Notes: generated by a model from the letters alone, not told the origin. Shown: positions 44,436 to 53,727, counted from the first letter of the stretch. The stretch is DNA of 64,000 nucleotides from Lunatimonas sp. (GCF_020832325.1 NZ_JAFIEU010000008.1:1-64000); one strand, 5' to 3'. Made by a program: numbers and translations.

Positions 44436-45038
44436 ATGTCAGCAAATATATACAGAGTGTTCCTTTTTCTTATTTTTCAGGTGTTTCTGTTTAGTGCAAG
44501 TAGTGCGCAGGAGGTTCATCGGTATGATATTACCGTAGCGGGCTTCACCATTGGGGAGATGGAAGCAAAGAAATGGGATGCTCGAGACACTACGTATTTT
44601 CAGTTGACATCTAAGGTTAGCTTTTGGCTATTTGGCCAAATCAATATAGATTATCTAACGGAAGTCAATTATTTCGGAGAACGATTTATTTCGTCTCGTG
44701 TGGAGTCAACAACCAATCGAGGAGATTTTCTGTCCAGGGTTTGGCTAGATGGTGAGGTATACCAAGTAGACGCTAAGTCGTATAAATACGAACTGAGGGA
44801 CGAGATTTCCGAGGAGGTGACCTATAGTGCGGTCCGGTTGTTTTTTGAGGAACCAAGAGAGACCGACCGGATGCTGGCAGAAAACTATGGCGTGTTTGGA
44901 GAGGTGTTCAGAGTAGACAAAGGAGGGTATGAATCATTGGCAAATGGAAATAAAAATCGATACGAGTATACAGAAGGAAAGCTACAGCGCGCCGTGATGC
45001 AAAGTCCTATAAAAAACTATGTGATCAAACGAAGATAG
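44436..45038 (+). CDS. DUF6134-like exported protein
   Basis: The protein has 200 aa from ATG 44436 (MSANIYRVFLFLIFQVFLFSASSAQ), which begins the signal peptide; a start 16 codons upstream is not signal-like. The mature region is a beta-rich domain (RYDITVAGFTIGEMEAKKW, YFQLTSKVSFWLFGQINIDYLTEVNYFGERF, SRVWLDGEVYQVDAKS) similar to the DUF6134 family, which may bind lipid like other beta-sheet periplasmic carriers (inference). It ends 1 bp before the stop of the convergent PAS sensor gene. Confidence 0.78.
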   Translation: MSANIYRVFLFLIFQVFLFSASSAQEVHRYDITVAGFTIGEMEAKKWDARDTTYFQLTSKVSFWLFGQINIDYLTEVNYFGERFISSRVESTTNRGDFLSRVWLDGEVYQVDAKSYKYELRDEISEEVTYSAVRLFFEEPRETDRMLAENYGVFGEVFRVDKGGYESLANGNKNRYEYTEGKLQRAVMQSPIKNYVIKRR

Positions 45039-47525
45039 CTAGCTGGAACGTTTCAGACTTTGGGTAATGGTTTGAAGTTGAGCTATCTGAAGTTTTTTGA
45101 GGGGTTTGGATATGTGCGCCAGTATAAAGGGGTGTCCTTTCCATTTGGATTCCTGTGGTTTATTGCCGTGTTCGTTCATGGTGACAATGGCTAGGTTGGT
45201 TTGGATGGCACTCGACCTCAATGCTTTAAACCAGTCTGTTTTCCCCTGTGCCATGGTGTCTAGGTCTAATAGCACCAATATTGACCGATCTCGTTGGTTT
45301 GCGTCAAGCAGCGCACTCCAGGCCTCTTCGGCGTCGTGAAACTGTCTAGGACGCTCCGATAGCTCCTGTTGAATAATGGCGTACCTGTTTACCAATTGGC
45401 TTAATTCATCCTGGTCTACTATCCAAAGCTCCGGCTCTGTAGTTTCTTGCGCAGATTTTGGTAGATGTAGCGGCGCGGGGGGTTCGGTGGATGGGTCTAG
45501 AATCTTTGTTTTCTGTGAAATATCGTTGATGATTTTATCGATTTCAAGTGCCGTTTCCTGTACCGACTGAATCACGTCTTCTCGACTTTTCAATAGGTCA
45601 TTTTCACCGTAAACAATGTCTTTGTTTTCAAGTAGAGAAAGCAGCATCATCATTCGGGAGAGTGGGGCTCTCACTACATGCGATTGCATCCAAGCGATTT
45701 CTTTCAGAATACGGTTTTGTTCTTCGATGGCGGCAATGTGGTTTACTCTTTCGGTGATGTCCAATACGATAGCTACAAAGTACTCTTCTCCATCTACTAC
45801 GAGTCTTTTGAGGTTAATTTTTACCGGATAGGTAGACCCGTCCTTCCGTTGATGAATCGCCTCTGCGGTAACACTACGATCTTCCTGGTCAAATAGAGGA
45901 AGTAGGAAATTTGCCTTGAAATCCTCCGGAGAAATATCCGGTGTCAAATCAGTAAGGCGCATGTGGGTGAGCTCGTCGGTGTTGTATTGGAGGTTTTTGG
46001 TAGCAGCGGCATTGGCGGTAGAAATAGCGAGGTCTCTATTGAAGATGTAGATCTCATTTAGCGATTCCTCCACAATTTTACTGAGTTTTCGTTGATTGTT
46101 TAATGCCAGTTTTTCTTTGGTCACGTCCTCGGTCAGCATGATGATACCACCTATTTTCTCTCCGTCATACCATGGGTTGATCTTCCATTTCATGTAATTT
46201 ACAGAGCCATCAGCCCGTTCGAAGCGGTCATCGTCCCGTCCGAAGCTTTTTCCTAGTAGGCTTTGGGCGTGTATTTCCCGCCATTCTTCTCCGATCTCTG
46301 GGAAGATTTCATAATGAGATTTACCGATTAAATTTTTTTCGGAGATTTGGTAATCCTCCAGCCATTTTTTTGAGTAGGCCATGTAGCGCATCTCGGTGTC
46401 CAGCATCGCAATGGCAGAAGGGGCTTCATTGATGAATTGTTGCTGGTTTTCGAGCAGTTTTTTTCGTTCAGTTATGTCCTGAATAATTCCATATATCCGC
46501 ACACATTTACCATTTTCTGTCTCGCTATTGATCATCACTCTCACCCATTTTCGTACGCCGGCGAAGGTGGTGATTTTTGCCTCAAGATCTGCTTGGATGC
46601 TGGTAAAGACGGTATTTCTGATCGCTTCCTTGATAGCCTGTCGGCAGCCGCCCTCATCAAAAAATGCTAGGGCATTTTCATAATTCTCTTGGAAATCGTC
46701 TGGCACATCGTGAATTTGCCTGGTAGCCTTTGACCAGTTTAACTGTTTGGTAGCGGGAAAGCACTCAAATGCTCCCACTAACGCCATTTGCCCGGCCTGC
46801 TCCAAAAACTCTTTCATTTTTTGAAGGCTGCGTTCGGTTTCCTTGATCGCAGTGATATCTCTCGCCAGTGCGATAACGCTATCTTCTCCAAAAGGAGACA
46901 TCCGGGCTTCAAAATCCCGGAGGCCGTTTTCGGTAGGTAGCTGGTATTGGAGAGAAGTAGGTTGACCATCTTTCAAGCAGGATTCTATCCTTGCCATCAT
47001 TGGTTCCGCCAAGCTGGTCGGAAAGACTTCCCGAATTTTTTTTCCCATAAATTCTGGAACTGGCAGCGCTAATTCATTCGTCCATTTTGACTTCGTTTCT
47101 AAAAATCTACCTTCCCGGTCAATGATGAAAAACAAATCGGGAAGGGCTGTAAGTATGGACTCTAGGTACTGGGTGCTATTGTCGGTGTTTTCCTGCCACA
47201 CGAATACCCAAAATCCATCTGGAGTAGGCTCCCAGGAAGAATTCAGCATGGTTAATCGACCTTCAAAGAGTATTTGGAGTACTTGCTCGAACGGCTGGTC
47301 AGGGGACTGACGTAAGCGTACCAGGATTTCGTTCGTTACCGGAACAGGCAAGATCCCCTCAATTGAATGACCTTCCAGCGAATCTTGTGGAACTTGCAGC
47401 AGCCCACGGGATTTAGAATCCGATTGGGTTATTATTCCGCTCCGATTAACAAACAAAAGGCCGATTTCCAATCGATTTACGATTTTTAGGGGAAGAGGAA
47501 TACGTAGGTTACCCAGGTCTTGCAT
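45039..47525 (-). CDS. Multi-PAS sensor with DHp-like helix and receiver-like domain, no ATPase
   Basis: The protein has 828 aa from ATG 47525; a TTG at 47555 is weaker. About five PAS/PAC modules fill residues 20-600 (ITAIKETER, IIQDITERKK, LTEDVTKEK and VLDITERVNH mark PAC ends). A DHp-like helix follows with EIAWMQSHVVRAPLSRMM, His at about 616. The catalytic ATPase (HATPase_c) that should come next is absent. After a short linker there is a receiver-like domain (about 705-825) with VDQDE, LVLLDLD (Asp 754/756) and ISKPL. There are no membrane spans, so it is cytoplasmic. It cannot autophosphorylate alone; it may be phosphorylated by, or dimerise with, the adjacent hybrid kinase. Confidence 0.85.
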   Translation of the reverse strand: MQDLGNLRIPLPLKIVNRLEIGLLFVNRSGIITQSDSKSRGLLQVPQDSLEGHSIEGILPVPVTNEILVRLRQSPDQPFEQVLQILFEGRLTMLNSSWEPTPDGFWVFVWQENTDNSTQYLESILTALPDLFFIIDREGRFLETKSKWTNELALPVPEFMGKKIREVFPTSLAEPMMARIESCLKDGQPTSLQYQLPTENGLRDFEARMSPFGEDSVIALARDITAIKETERSLQKMKEFLEQAGQMALVGAFECFPATKQLNWSKATRQIHDVPDDFQENYENALAFFDEGGCRQAIKEAIRNTVFTSIQADLEAKITTFAGVRKWVRVMINSETENGKCVRIYGIIQDITERKKLLENQQQFINEAPSAIAMLDTEMRYMAYSKKWLEDYQISEKNLIGKSHYEIFPEIGEEWREIHAQSLLGKSFGRDDDRFERADGSVNYMKWKINPWYDGEKIGGIIMLTEDVTKEKLALNNQRKLSKIVEESLNEIYIFNRDLAISTANAAATKNLQYNTDELTHMRLTDLTPDISPEDFKANFLLPLFDQEDRSVTAEAIHQRKDGSTYPVKINLKRLVVDGEEYFVAIVLDITERVNHIAAIEEQNRILKEIAWMQSHVVRAPLSRMMMLLSLLENKDIVYGENDLLKSREDVIQSVQETALEIDKIINDISQKTKILDPSTEPPAPLHLPKSAQETTEPELWIVDQDELSQLVNRYAIIQQELSERPRQFHDAEEAWSALLDANQRDRSILVLLDLDTMAQGKTDWFKALRSSAIQTNLAIVTMNEHGNKPQESKWKGHPFILAHISKPLKKLQIAQLQTITQSLKRSS

Positions 47526-47603
47526 AATAAACCGAAAAGAAGCATGTTTTAACAAAATATACGTAGATGTATCCGTGATTTGCAGGATGCTGGAGCTTTC
47601 TTT

Positions 47604-50600
47604 TTATCCTTCCAGAGGGATGTGCGCCTGTTCTTCCAGTTCACCAGCCAATTTTTGTTTGAGCAATTCCCATTCTTGGGCGATGTCGGAAGCGATCTCT
47701 TCCAATCGATTCCAATCCGGAGTGGAAGGGTTAAGTATTTGCCTCATGAAATCCGTCAATTTGCAGAAATGCATGGTTTCAGCCGACTCCATAATACAGC
47801 TTGCAACCCGTGTAGCTTCACCAACGTTTTCTTGGGCAATATGGAGAATCAATTCCGATACATCACCTCCCAGTTTAACTGCGGAGGAAATCATTAGTTG
47901 GTATATGCGTAGGTCTCCGTCTATAGCTTTTAAAAGGCTGATTTTGTCAAAGGACTCCCGATCGGTTTTTTCCTGGGGGCTGTTTTCACTATTCGTGGTT
48001 TGGTAGAGGTATCGCATAAGCAGGGTATACAAAGCCTCCTGTTTGATGGGTTTGGTGAGAAAATCATCCATGCCCGCTTGAATACACCGTTCTTTTTCTT
48101 CGGTTAACGCTGTAGCGGTAAGCGCAATAATCGGGATCTTGGAAATGGCTTTATTGGTTAGCGTACGTATTTTCTGTGTGGCCGCTATTCCATCCATTTC
48201 GGGCATGTTCACGTCCATTAACACTAAGTCTACGACTTGATGCTGTACTACGTTCAGCGCTTCTAGGCCATTTTTTGCTTCGATGACCTTGGCGTCGGGG
48301 AACATTCGGGAGAGAAACGTCCTTGCCAGCAACATATTCATCGGGACGTCTTCGGCGATGAGAATGACCTTGGAGGACCCATGATCGTCGGTGATCGGTT
48401 TCACCGGAGCGGCATTTTCCACAGTGGAACCCTGCTTAAGGGATACAAATGCCTGTTTCAATTCCCGGATTTTGATGGGCTTTACCAAACAATACTTGAC
48501 ACCCAACCGATCGCAGGCTGCTTTGAGCGCTGAATCATCCAATGGGCTATGTGCCAAAATTACCGGCAACTCGGCGGCATCAATTTGAAGCTTGTCGCGG
48601 ATGATCTCTATGGTCTCGATGCCGTCTAGAAATGGCATATGATAATCTATAATCGCTAGGTCAAAATGGGGCTCCTCTTTGATTAATTTTAGGCTTTCGA
48701 ATCCATTCTTGGCGCTGGTGTGTTCGATGCCCCAGTGGTTTAGGTTTTGCTCGATGATTTTGCGGCTGTTTTCGTTGTCGTCTATGATCAATACATGGTT
48801 TATCGCCGCGTTGGAGAGTTTATCGTCTTGCTTTTCCGATAACACCCCGCACTCAATCTGGAAAAAAAACTCAGAGCCTTGTTTAGGTTCGCTGAATAAT
48901 TCAATAGTACCGCCCATTTTGCTCGCAAGCAAATTGGAAATACTTAATCCCAATCCGGTCCCACCATATTTCCGGGTAGTGGAGCTGTCTGCCTGCGTAA
49001 ATGCAGTAAATAGTCGGTGCTGTTGTTCTTTTGGAATACCAATTCCGGTATCTCTTACAGCAAAGGAAAAAACACCGGAGTTTTCAGACGTTTCCTGAAA
49101 GGTCACCCGCAGTTCTACCTCGCCTTTTTCCGTAAACTTCACCGCATTGGTTAGCAGGTTTATGAGGATTTGCTTGAGGCGCGTTGGGTCAAGATAGGCT
49201 TTCTGAGGCGTGTCAGGGTCTATGTTGAGTAAAATCTCCAAATTCTTCTGCCCTGCCGGATATTTGATGATGTCAATAGCCTCCTCAGCGAGTTCCCATA
49301 CATTGGTTTCCAGTATTTCGAGATCCAATTTCCCTGCCTCGATTTTAGAAAAATCCAGGATATCGTTAATGATGCCTAGCAGGGATTTTCCCGATACGTG
49401 GGCATTGGCAGCGTACTGCTGTTGGATAGCATCTAAGTTGGTACCGAGGAGCAACTCCGTGAATCCGATCACTCCGTTTAGCGGGGTACGGATCTCGTGG
49501 CTCATATTTGCCAGAAATTCAGACTTGGACTTATTCGCTTCTTCGGCTCTTTCCCTGGCCGTTATGAGTTCATCCAGGGTGCGGTTTTTTAATTCAATGT
49601 TTACCAACAACTGGGCTAGAAATGTCAAAAGAATCTTCTCACTCTCCCTGTAGGTGTAGCTTCTTCGGACAAAGTCGAAACCAACAAACCCCATGCATTG
49701 GGACATATTCATGATAGGAAGTGTGTAAATGCTTTGGATATCTTGGGTGTCGAGCAATTGGCGAATTTTACTTCTTTTAGGTAGAATGGAAATGTCCTCC
49801 CAGAGGATTTCCTTACCATTTTTGTGCATTTCTGCCCACTCTTCAATCTCGGAGATCGGAATTTTTTGCAGTATGCCAATTTGGGGGGCGATCCCTTCTG
49901 CACACCATTCGTGGGTGTTGGTGTACGTTCCCTTTTCCCAGTCGTACGAGAAAATGTACGCCCGATCTGCATCGGTAAATTCACCAAGTTTCTTCAGGGA
50001 TTGTTCAAGCGACTTGCCTACTGCTGACGGTGGCATGTTGATGTAGGTCAAAGCCATTTCCACCAAAATATTTTGCAGGGTGGCAAGATAGTTCAGTTCT
50101 AATTCCGCAATCTTGGCCTTATTAATATCCTGAAATACACCGTATAATCGTACACATTGTTGGTTCTTAAATTCGGCTTTGGCCAAAGATCTTACCCATT
50201 TTGGGTTTCCCTTTGCGGTGACGATACGAAGGACCTCATCGTACCCTTCCCCGGTCTCAATGGCCCGGTTTACCAGGTATTTGATGCGCTCGCGATAGTA
50301 TCCATCCTGATAGAATTCGATGCCCGCGTCCATATTGGGGTCAAAATCCGGTGCTACCTCATGAATTTCACGTGTAATCGTGGACCATTCGATTCGATTC
50401 GTGACAATATCCATATCCCACGCCCCGATGTTGGCCAGCCTGCCAGCGTCTTCCAAAAGCTCTTTTGTACGACGCAGTTCGACCTGCGATTTGACGCGTA
50501 CACTCACGTCCCGGGCAGAGGCATATACGCGGTCATCGATCAATACGCCGCGCCATTCGAGGTAGATATAGTCAGATTCCTTGGGCTTAAAGCGGTTGAT

Positions 50601-51182
50601 AAAGTTGAAAAGAGTACCCTCTTCTTTTAATTTTACCAAAGCTGTTTCGGTAGATCCCAGATCTTCAGGGTGGATGAAATCAAAAATGGTCTTCGTTAGT
50701 ATTTCATCGATGAGATAGCCCATTTTTTCCTCCCACGCCAAATTGGCTCGAAGAAACCGCCCGGATTCATCTACCACACAAAGAAGGTCTAAGTTGGCCT
50801 TGCTAAATCCCTCAATGTCCCGCTGTATTTCTTTTTCGGCGGTAACTTCCTGTAGCAGCAGGGCAAGCTCAGAATCGTTTGAACGGATGGATTCGTACTT
50901 AAACCACCTATTTAACGTTGGAAAAAATATTTCTGTAAAAACCCCTCTGGAAGGATTATCGGCTACATGGTTTAGGATCGTCCATATTTCTTCATTCTCG
51001 GAGCCGTAAGAGATTGGAATGTGCACATCCGCATCGGGCAAGCCAACTAGTTGCCAGAACGAAGTGTTCGCCCCTAGGATTTCAAAACTGGTTTTTTCTG
51101 TTTTAGCAAAGCTAATTTTCTTAAAAACCGCGTAACCCAGGGAGCTTTCCCGGAGAAGATTTAGTTGGTTGGAACTGCTCAT
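47604..51182 (-). CDS. Hybrid sensor histidine kinase (PAS, GAF, HK, two REC, Hpt-like)
   Basis: The protein has 1192 aa and no membrane span. It has PAS modules to about 360, a GAF-like domain about 365-530, HisKA with FLANMSHEIRTPLNG (His 562), an HATPase with N, G1 and G2 boxes (LTNAVKFTEKGE, VRDTGIGIPKE, GGTGLGLSIS), receiver 1 (LIIDDNE, IIDYHMP, VKP) and receiver 2 (LIAEDVP, LMDVNMPEMDG, TKP). The C-terminal ~100 residues are helical and placed like an Hpt, but the expected phosphorylatable His is missing (REATRVASCIMESAETM-like segment). Its PAS region is clearly homologous to one module in the neighbouring PAS protein, 78 bp downstream. Confidence 0.93.
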   Translation of the reverse strand: MSSSNQLNLLRESSLGYAVFKKISFAKTEKTSFEILGANTSFWQLVGLPDADVHIPISYGSENEEIWTILNHVADNPSRGVFTEIFFPTLNRWFKYESIRSNDSELALLLQEVTAEKEIQRDIEGFSKANLDLLCVVDESGRFLRANLAWEEKMGYLIDEILTKTIFDFIHPEDLGSTETALVKLKEEGTLFNFINRFKPKESDYIYLEWRGVLIDDRVYASARDVSVRVKSQVELRRTKELLEDAGRLANIGAWDMDIVTNRIEWSTITREIHEVAPDFDPNMDAGIEFYQDGYYRERIKYLVNRAIETGEGYDEVLRIVTAKGNPKWVRSLAKAEFKNQQCVRLYGVFQDINKAKIAELELNYLATLQNILVEMALTYINMPPSAVGKSLEQSLKKLGEFTDADRAYIFSYDWEKGTYTNTHEWCAEGIAPQIGILQKIPISEIEEWAEMHKNGKEILWEDISILPKRSKIRQLLDTQDIQSIYTLPIMNMSQCMGFVGFDFVRRSYTYRESEKILLTFLAQLLVNIELKNRTLDELITARERAEEANKSKSEFLANMSHEIRTPLNGVIGFTELLLGTNLDAIQQQYAANAHVSGKSLLGIINDILDFSKIEAGKLDLEILETNVWELAEEAIDIIKYPAGQKNLEILLNIDPDTPQKAYLDPTRLKQILINLLTNAVKFTEKGEVELRVTFQETSENSGVFSFAVRDTGIGIPKEQQHRLFTAFTQADSSTTRKYGGTGLGLSISNLLASKMGGTIELFSEPKQGSEFFFQIECGVLSEKQDDKLSNAAINHVLIIDDNENSRKIIEQNLNHWGIEHTSAKNGFESLKLIKEEPHFDLAIIDYHMPFLDGIETIEIIRDKLQIDAAELPVILAHSPLDDSALKAACDRLGVKYCLVKPIKIRELKQAFVSLKQGSTVENAAPVKPITDDHGSSKVILIAEDVPMNMLLARTFLSRMFPDAKVIEAKNGLEALNVVQHQVVDLVLMDVNMPEMDGIAATQKIRTLTNKAISKIPIIALTATALTEEKERCIQAGMDDFLTKPIKQEALYTLLMRYLYQTTNSENSPQEKTDRESFDKISLLKAIDGDLRIYQLMISSAVKLGGDVSELILHIAQENVGEATRVASCIMESAETMHFCKLTDFMRQILNPSTPDWNRLEEIASDIAQEWELLKQKLAGELEEQAHIPLEG

Positions 51183-51278
51183 TCATTGAAAAAAACAAGG
51201 TCATTCGAATTATCAATTGAAGTAAAAATACAGTTTTTATTTTAATTTTTTGGAAAATAGGCAGAAAAGGTAGAAATC

Positions 51279-51307
51279 AAAAAAGCGGTCGTTACGACGG
51301 CTTTTTT
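51279..51307 (-). terminator. Terminator of the pseudouridine synthase gene, stop codon in loop
   Basis: On the minus strand AAAAAAGCCGTCG - TAA - CGACCGCTTTTTT forms a stem with one mismatch, and the loop is the TAA stop of the gene. The U-rich 3' arm supports termination. Confidence 0.75.
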
Positions 51308-52323
51308 GATTTACCAAGGTATTTTAGATTGATTACTTCGGACTCGGATAAGAACCTATAGTTGCCTCTAGGTAAGTCTTTTTTAGTTAATCCAGCATAC
51401 ATCACGCGGTCCAATGCAAGTACTTCATAGCCGAAGTGCGCAAATATTCGCCGTACGATCCGGTTTTTTCCCGAGTGGATCTCTAATCCAAGAATTGTCC
51501 GGTCTTTAGAAAGTATCTGCAGGTCATCTACCTTGGTGGGGCCGTCTTCTAGTTCTATCCCTTCTAGGATTATTTCGAAATCGTTTTTCGTAATGGGCTT
51601 GTCCAAAGTGACCTGATAGATTTTTTTGATCTGATTGGAGGGGTGGGCCAGCCGGTCGGATAGCTCCCCGTCGTTGGTGAATAGCAGCAAGCCCGTGGTG
51701 TTCCGATCCAGTCGACCGATCGGAAATATCCGTTCGTCGCAGGCATTGGCAATCAGTTGCATCACCGTTTTTCGCTCAAAGGGATCATCTGTGGTCGTGA
51801 TAAAATCCTTTGGCTTGTTCAGTAGCAGGTATACAGGCTTCTCGGGGTTTAGTTTTCGGTTTTTATAGGATACCTTATCGGTGCGCTTTACTTTGTACCC
51901 GAGGGAGGTGACCACCTCGCCATTCACGATGATTTCGCCTTTTTCAATGAGTTTATCGGCCTCTCTGCGGGAGCAGATTCCTGCGTTGGCGATGTATTTA
52001 TTTAGCCTGATTTCCTCCTCAGCGTAAGCAACCTTTCGGTCTTTTTCATGCTTGAAGTCGTACTCCGGCCTGGTTAGGGCCTGCTTTCCAGGGCCATCCT
52101 TTTTGATGCCGGCAAAAGGTTTTCTTGGATTGGTTTTTTGCTTGGTCGGTGCCTCTTCTACCCATTCATACACGGGTTTTTGGGACTTGTCCCTCCCTTT
52201 GTAGAGCTTTTTAGCGCTTGGCTTATCTGGAGACTGACCTTCCGGCTGTTGGTTTTTTGAATTGGCCGGTTTATTGGATTTTTTCGCATACTTATCCCCG
52301 TATGCTTTTCGTGGATCTTTCAT
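51292..52323 (-). CDS. RsuA/RluB-family rRNA pseudouridine synthase
   Basis: The protein has 343 aa from ATG 52323; an upstream TTG at 52395 falls in the promoter box. A Lys/Arg/Pro-rich disordered N-terminus (about 1-105) is followed by an S4 RNA-binding domain (IRLNKYIANAGICSRREADKLIEKGEIIVNG) and the catalytic domain: NKPKDFITTTDDPFERKTVMQLI, the active-site IGRLDRNTTGLLLFTNDGEL with the catalytic Asp, and HSGKNRIVRRIFAHFGYEV. It isomerises a uridine in rRNA. The basic tail is common in Bacteroidota members and may help RNA binding. A perfect -7 box sits at 52395-52402. Confidence 0.92.
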   Translation of the reverse strand: MKDPRKAYGDKYAKKSNKPANSKNQQPEGQSPDKPSAKKLYKGRDKSQKPVYEWVEEAPTKQKTNPRKPFAGIKKDGPGKQALTRPEYDFKHEKDRKVAYAEEEIRLNKYIANAGICSRREADKLIEKGEIIVNGEVVTSLGYKVKRTDKVSYKNRKLNPEKPVYLLLNKPKDFITTTDDPFERKTVMQLIANACDERIFPIGRLDRNTTGLLLFTNDGELSDRLAHPSNQIKKIYQVTLDKPITKNDFEIILEGIELEDGPTKVDDLQILSKDRTILGLEIHSGKNRIVRRIFAHFGYEVLALDRVMYAGLTKKDLPRGNYRFLSESEVINLKYLGKSKKPS

Positions 52324-52394
52324 AAGACTAGCAGCATCTCTGCTGTATTTAAAATGTTTGATTAGTTCGTATTGGAAAACACCGAAATGAGCCA

Positions 52395-52402
52395 CAAAGA
52401 TA
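52395..52402 (-). promoter_or_regulatory. -7 box of the pseudouridine synthase promoter
   Basis: The minus strand reads TATCTTTG, a perfect TAnnTTTG match, 72 nt before ATG 52323. Its position rules out translation from the TTG at 52395. Confidence 0.5.
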
Positions 52403-52508
52403 GCTTATTTATTTGGTATTTCTTTTGGGAGCTCTAAAAAGTATCGGTTAGACTCCTGATTCCTAGTGCAGAAACGACAAATCTGCGTGGGGCTTTTTTC
52501 TATAGGAA

Positions 52509-53069
52509 TCAATTGCTCTGATTGCCGATTTGATTTTCTTCCTCGGCAAAATCCTTGGGCTGGGGCAAGTCTTTGAGATCGTTGATGCCGAAATAGTCCA
52601 TGAATTTTTGGCTGGTACCGTAGAGCATCGGCTTACCCAGACTATCGGATTTTCCTTTAATCACGATAAGTTCTTTTTCCAACAGCTTTTGTACGGAGTA
52701 ATCACAGTTTACGCCCCGGATTTGCTCCATTTCGGATTTGGTGATAGGCTGCTTGTAGGCAATAATCGAAAGCGTTTCCAGTTGGGCTGCGGACAACCTG
52801 CGTTGGGATTGGTGTTTTAGCAGGATGGAAATACTGCTTTGGTAGGCCGGTTTGGTTAGAAATAAGTATCCACCGCTGATTTTCTCCAATGCAAACGCAA
52901 AATCTTCTTGTTGGTACTTTTCCGTAAGTTCCGATAGGCCAGTTTCGATATGCGCTGTCGGAACTTCGGATTCAAACATCTCTGAAAGGCATCGTTGGAT
53001 ATCCTGGATGGACAAAGCCTCTTGAGAGCAAAATATCAACGCTTCAATATGTCGGTGTAGAAAATCCAA
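52509..53069 (-). CDS. scpB: Segregation and condensation protein B
   Basis: The protein has 186 aa. The start is a TTG at 53069, 3 nt after the stop of the upstream DksA-like gene; no ATG exists before the conserved N-terminus (LHRHIEALIFCSQEALSIQDI). Two winged-helix domains are visible: LALEKISGGYLFLTKPAY-like and SAAQLETLSIIAYKQPITKSEMEQIRGVNCDYSVQKLLEKELI with KPMLYGTSQKFMDYFGI. ScpB works with ScpA and SMC in chromosome condensation; neither partner is in this window. It is translationally coupled to the upstream gene. Confidence 0.92.
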   Translation of the reverse strand: MDFLHRHIEALIFCSQEALSIQDIQRCLSEMFESEVPTAHIETGLSELTEKYQQEDFAFALEKISGGYLFLTKPAYQSSISILLKHQSQRRLSAAQLETLSIIAYKQPITKSEMEQIRGVNCDYSVQKLLEKELIVIKGKSDSLGKPMLYGTSQKFMDYFGINDLKDLPQPKDFAEEENQIGNQSN

Positions 53070-53072
53070 GGG

Positions 53073-53456
53073 CTATTTTTTGGCAAGTTTTGCCTCTATA
53101 CTGTGCATGGTGTGAGGAACGGCCTTCAGTCTTTCTTTTGAAATAAGCTTTCCGGTGTCAACGCATACACCGTAGGTGCCATTTTTGATCCTTCTCAACG
53201 CATTTTCCAGATTGATAATAAATTTTTGCTGCCTGGCGGCCAACTGACTCAGGTTTTCTCTCTCCAGGGTGTCAGCACCATCCTCAAGCAGCTTGGAAGT
53301 AGATGCGGTGTTGTCGGTGCCACTGTCGTTGCTTTTGCTTAGGGTTTGCTTTAGCTGGGAAAGCTCTTCTTTGGCTACTGCAAGCTTTTCATTGATCAGA
53401 TCTTCAAACTCCTTTAATTCTTCCTGTGAATAGGAAGTTTTTTCTACTTGGCCCAT
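53073..53456 (-). CDS. DksA/TraR-family protein with degenerate zinc finger
   Basis: The protein has 127 aa. A long N-terminal coiled coil (about 8-60, YSQEELKEFEDLINEKLAVAKEELSQLKQTL) leads to ENALRRIKNGTYGVCVDTGKLISKERLKAVPHTMHSIEAK. DksA/TraR proteins normally have four Cys in this finger; only one remains here, so it probably binds no zinc. It likely enters the RNA polymerase secondary channel and alters transcription in stringent-type control, as do other cysteine-poor DksA relatives. It has a promoter at 53514-53543 and is co-transcribed with scpB. Confidence 0.88.
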   Translation of the reverse strand: MGQVEKTSYSQEELKEFEDLINEKLAVAKEELSQLKQTLSKSNDSGTDNTASTSKLLEDGADTLERENLSQLAARQQKFIINLENALRRIKNGTYGVCVDTGKLISKERLKAVPHTMHSIEAKLAKK

Positions 53457-53513
53457 GCGTCTAACGGTTTACTGTTTACTTAATTACTTAGTCAAAAATT
53501 GTTAAAAATTTCC

Positions 53514-53543
53514 CTAAATTACGGCTAGGTTTTTAAATTCAAA
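53514..53543 (-). promoter_or_regulatory. Promoter of the DksA-like / scpB operon
   Basis: On the minus strand TTTG (53540-53543), an 18-nt spacer and TAATTTAG (53514-53521, one mismatch from TAnnTTTG) precede the DksA-like start by 57 nt. Confidence 0.5.
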
Positions 53544-53662
53544 ACCTATTCATTTTAATTTTGATCGTTTAAATCGAATACTTCCAATAGGATTTGTCCA
53601 CGCTATCAGTTACCAAAGAAGCGGGTTCCGCTATAGCTTTCTGCCGTTCAAGTAAAGATAGT

Positions 53663-53694
53663 TTTGACATCTGTCACGGAAAGCCTTACATTTA
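53663..53694 (+). promoter_or_regulatory. Promoter of the DUF1080 gene
   Basis: TTTG (53663-53666), a 20-nt spacer and TACATTTA (53687-53694, one mismatch) lie 33 nt before the ATG at 53728. Confidence 0.55.
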
Positions 53695-53727
53695 AGGAAC
53701 TATTAGAGTCAATAAACCAAAAGCAAC

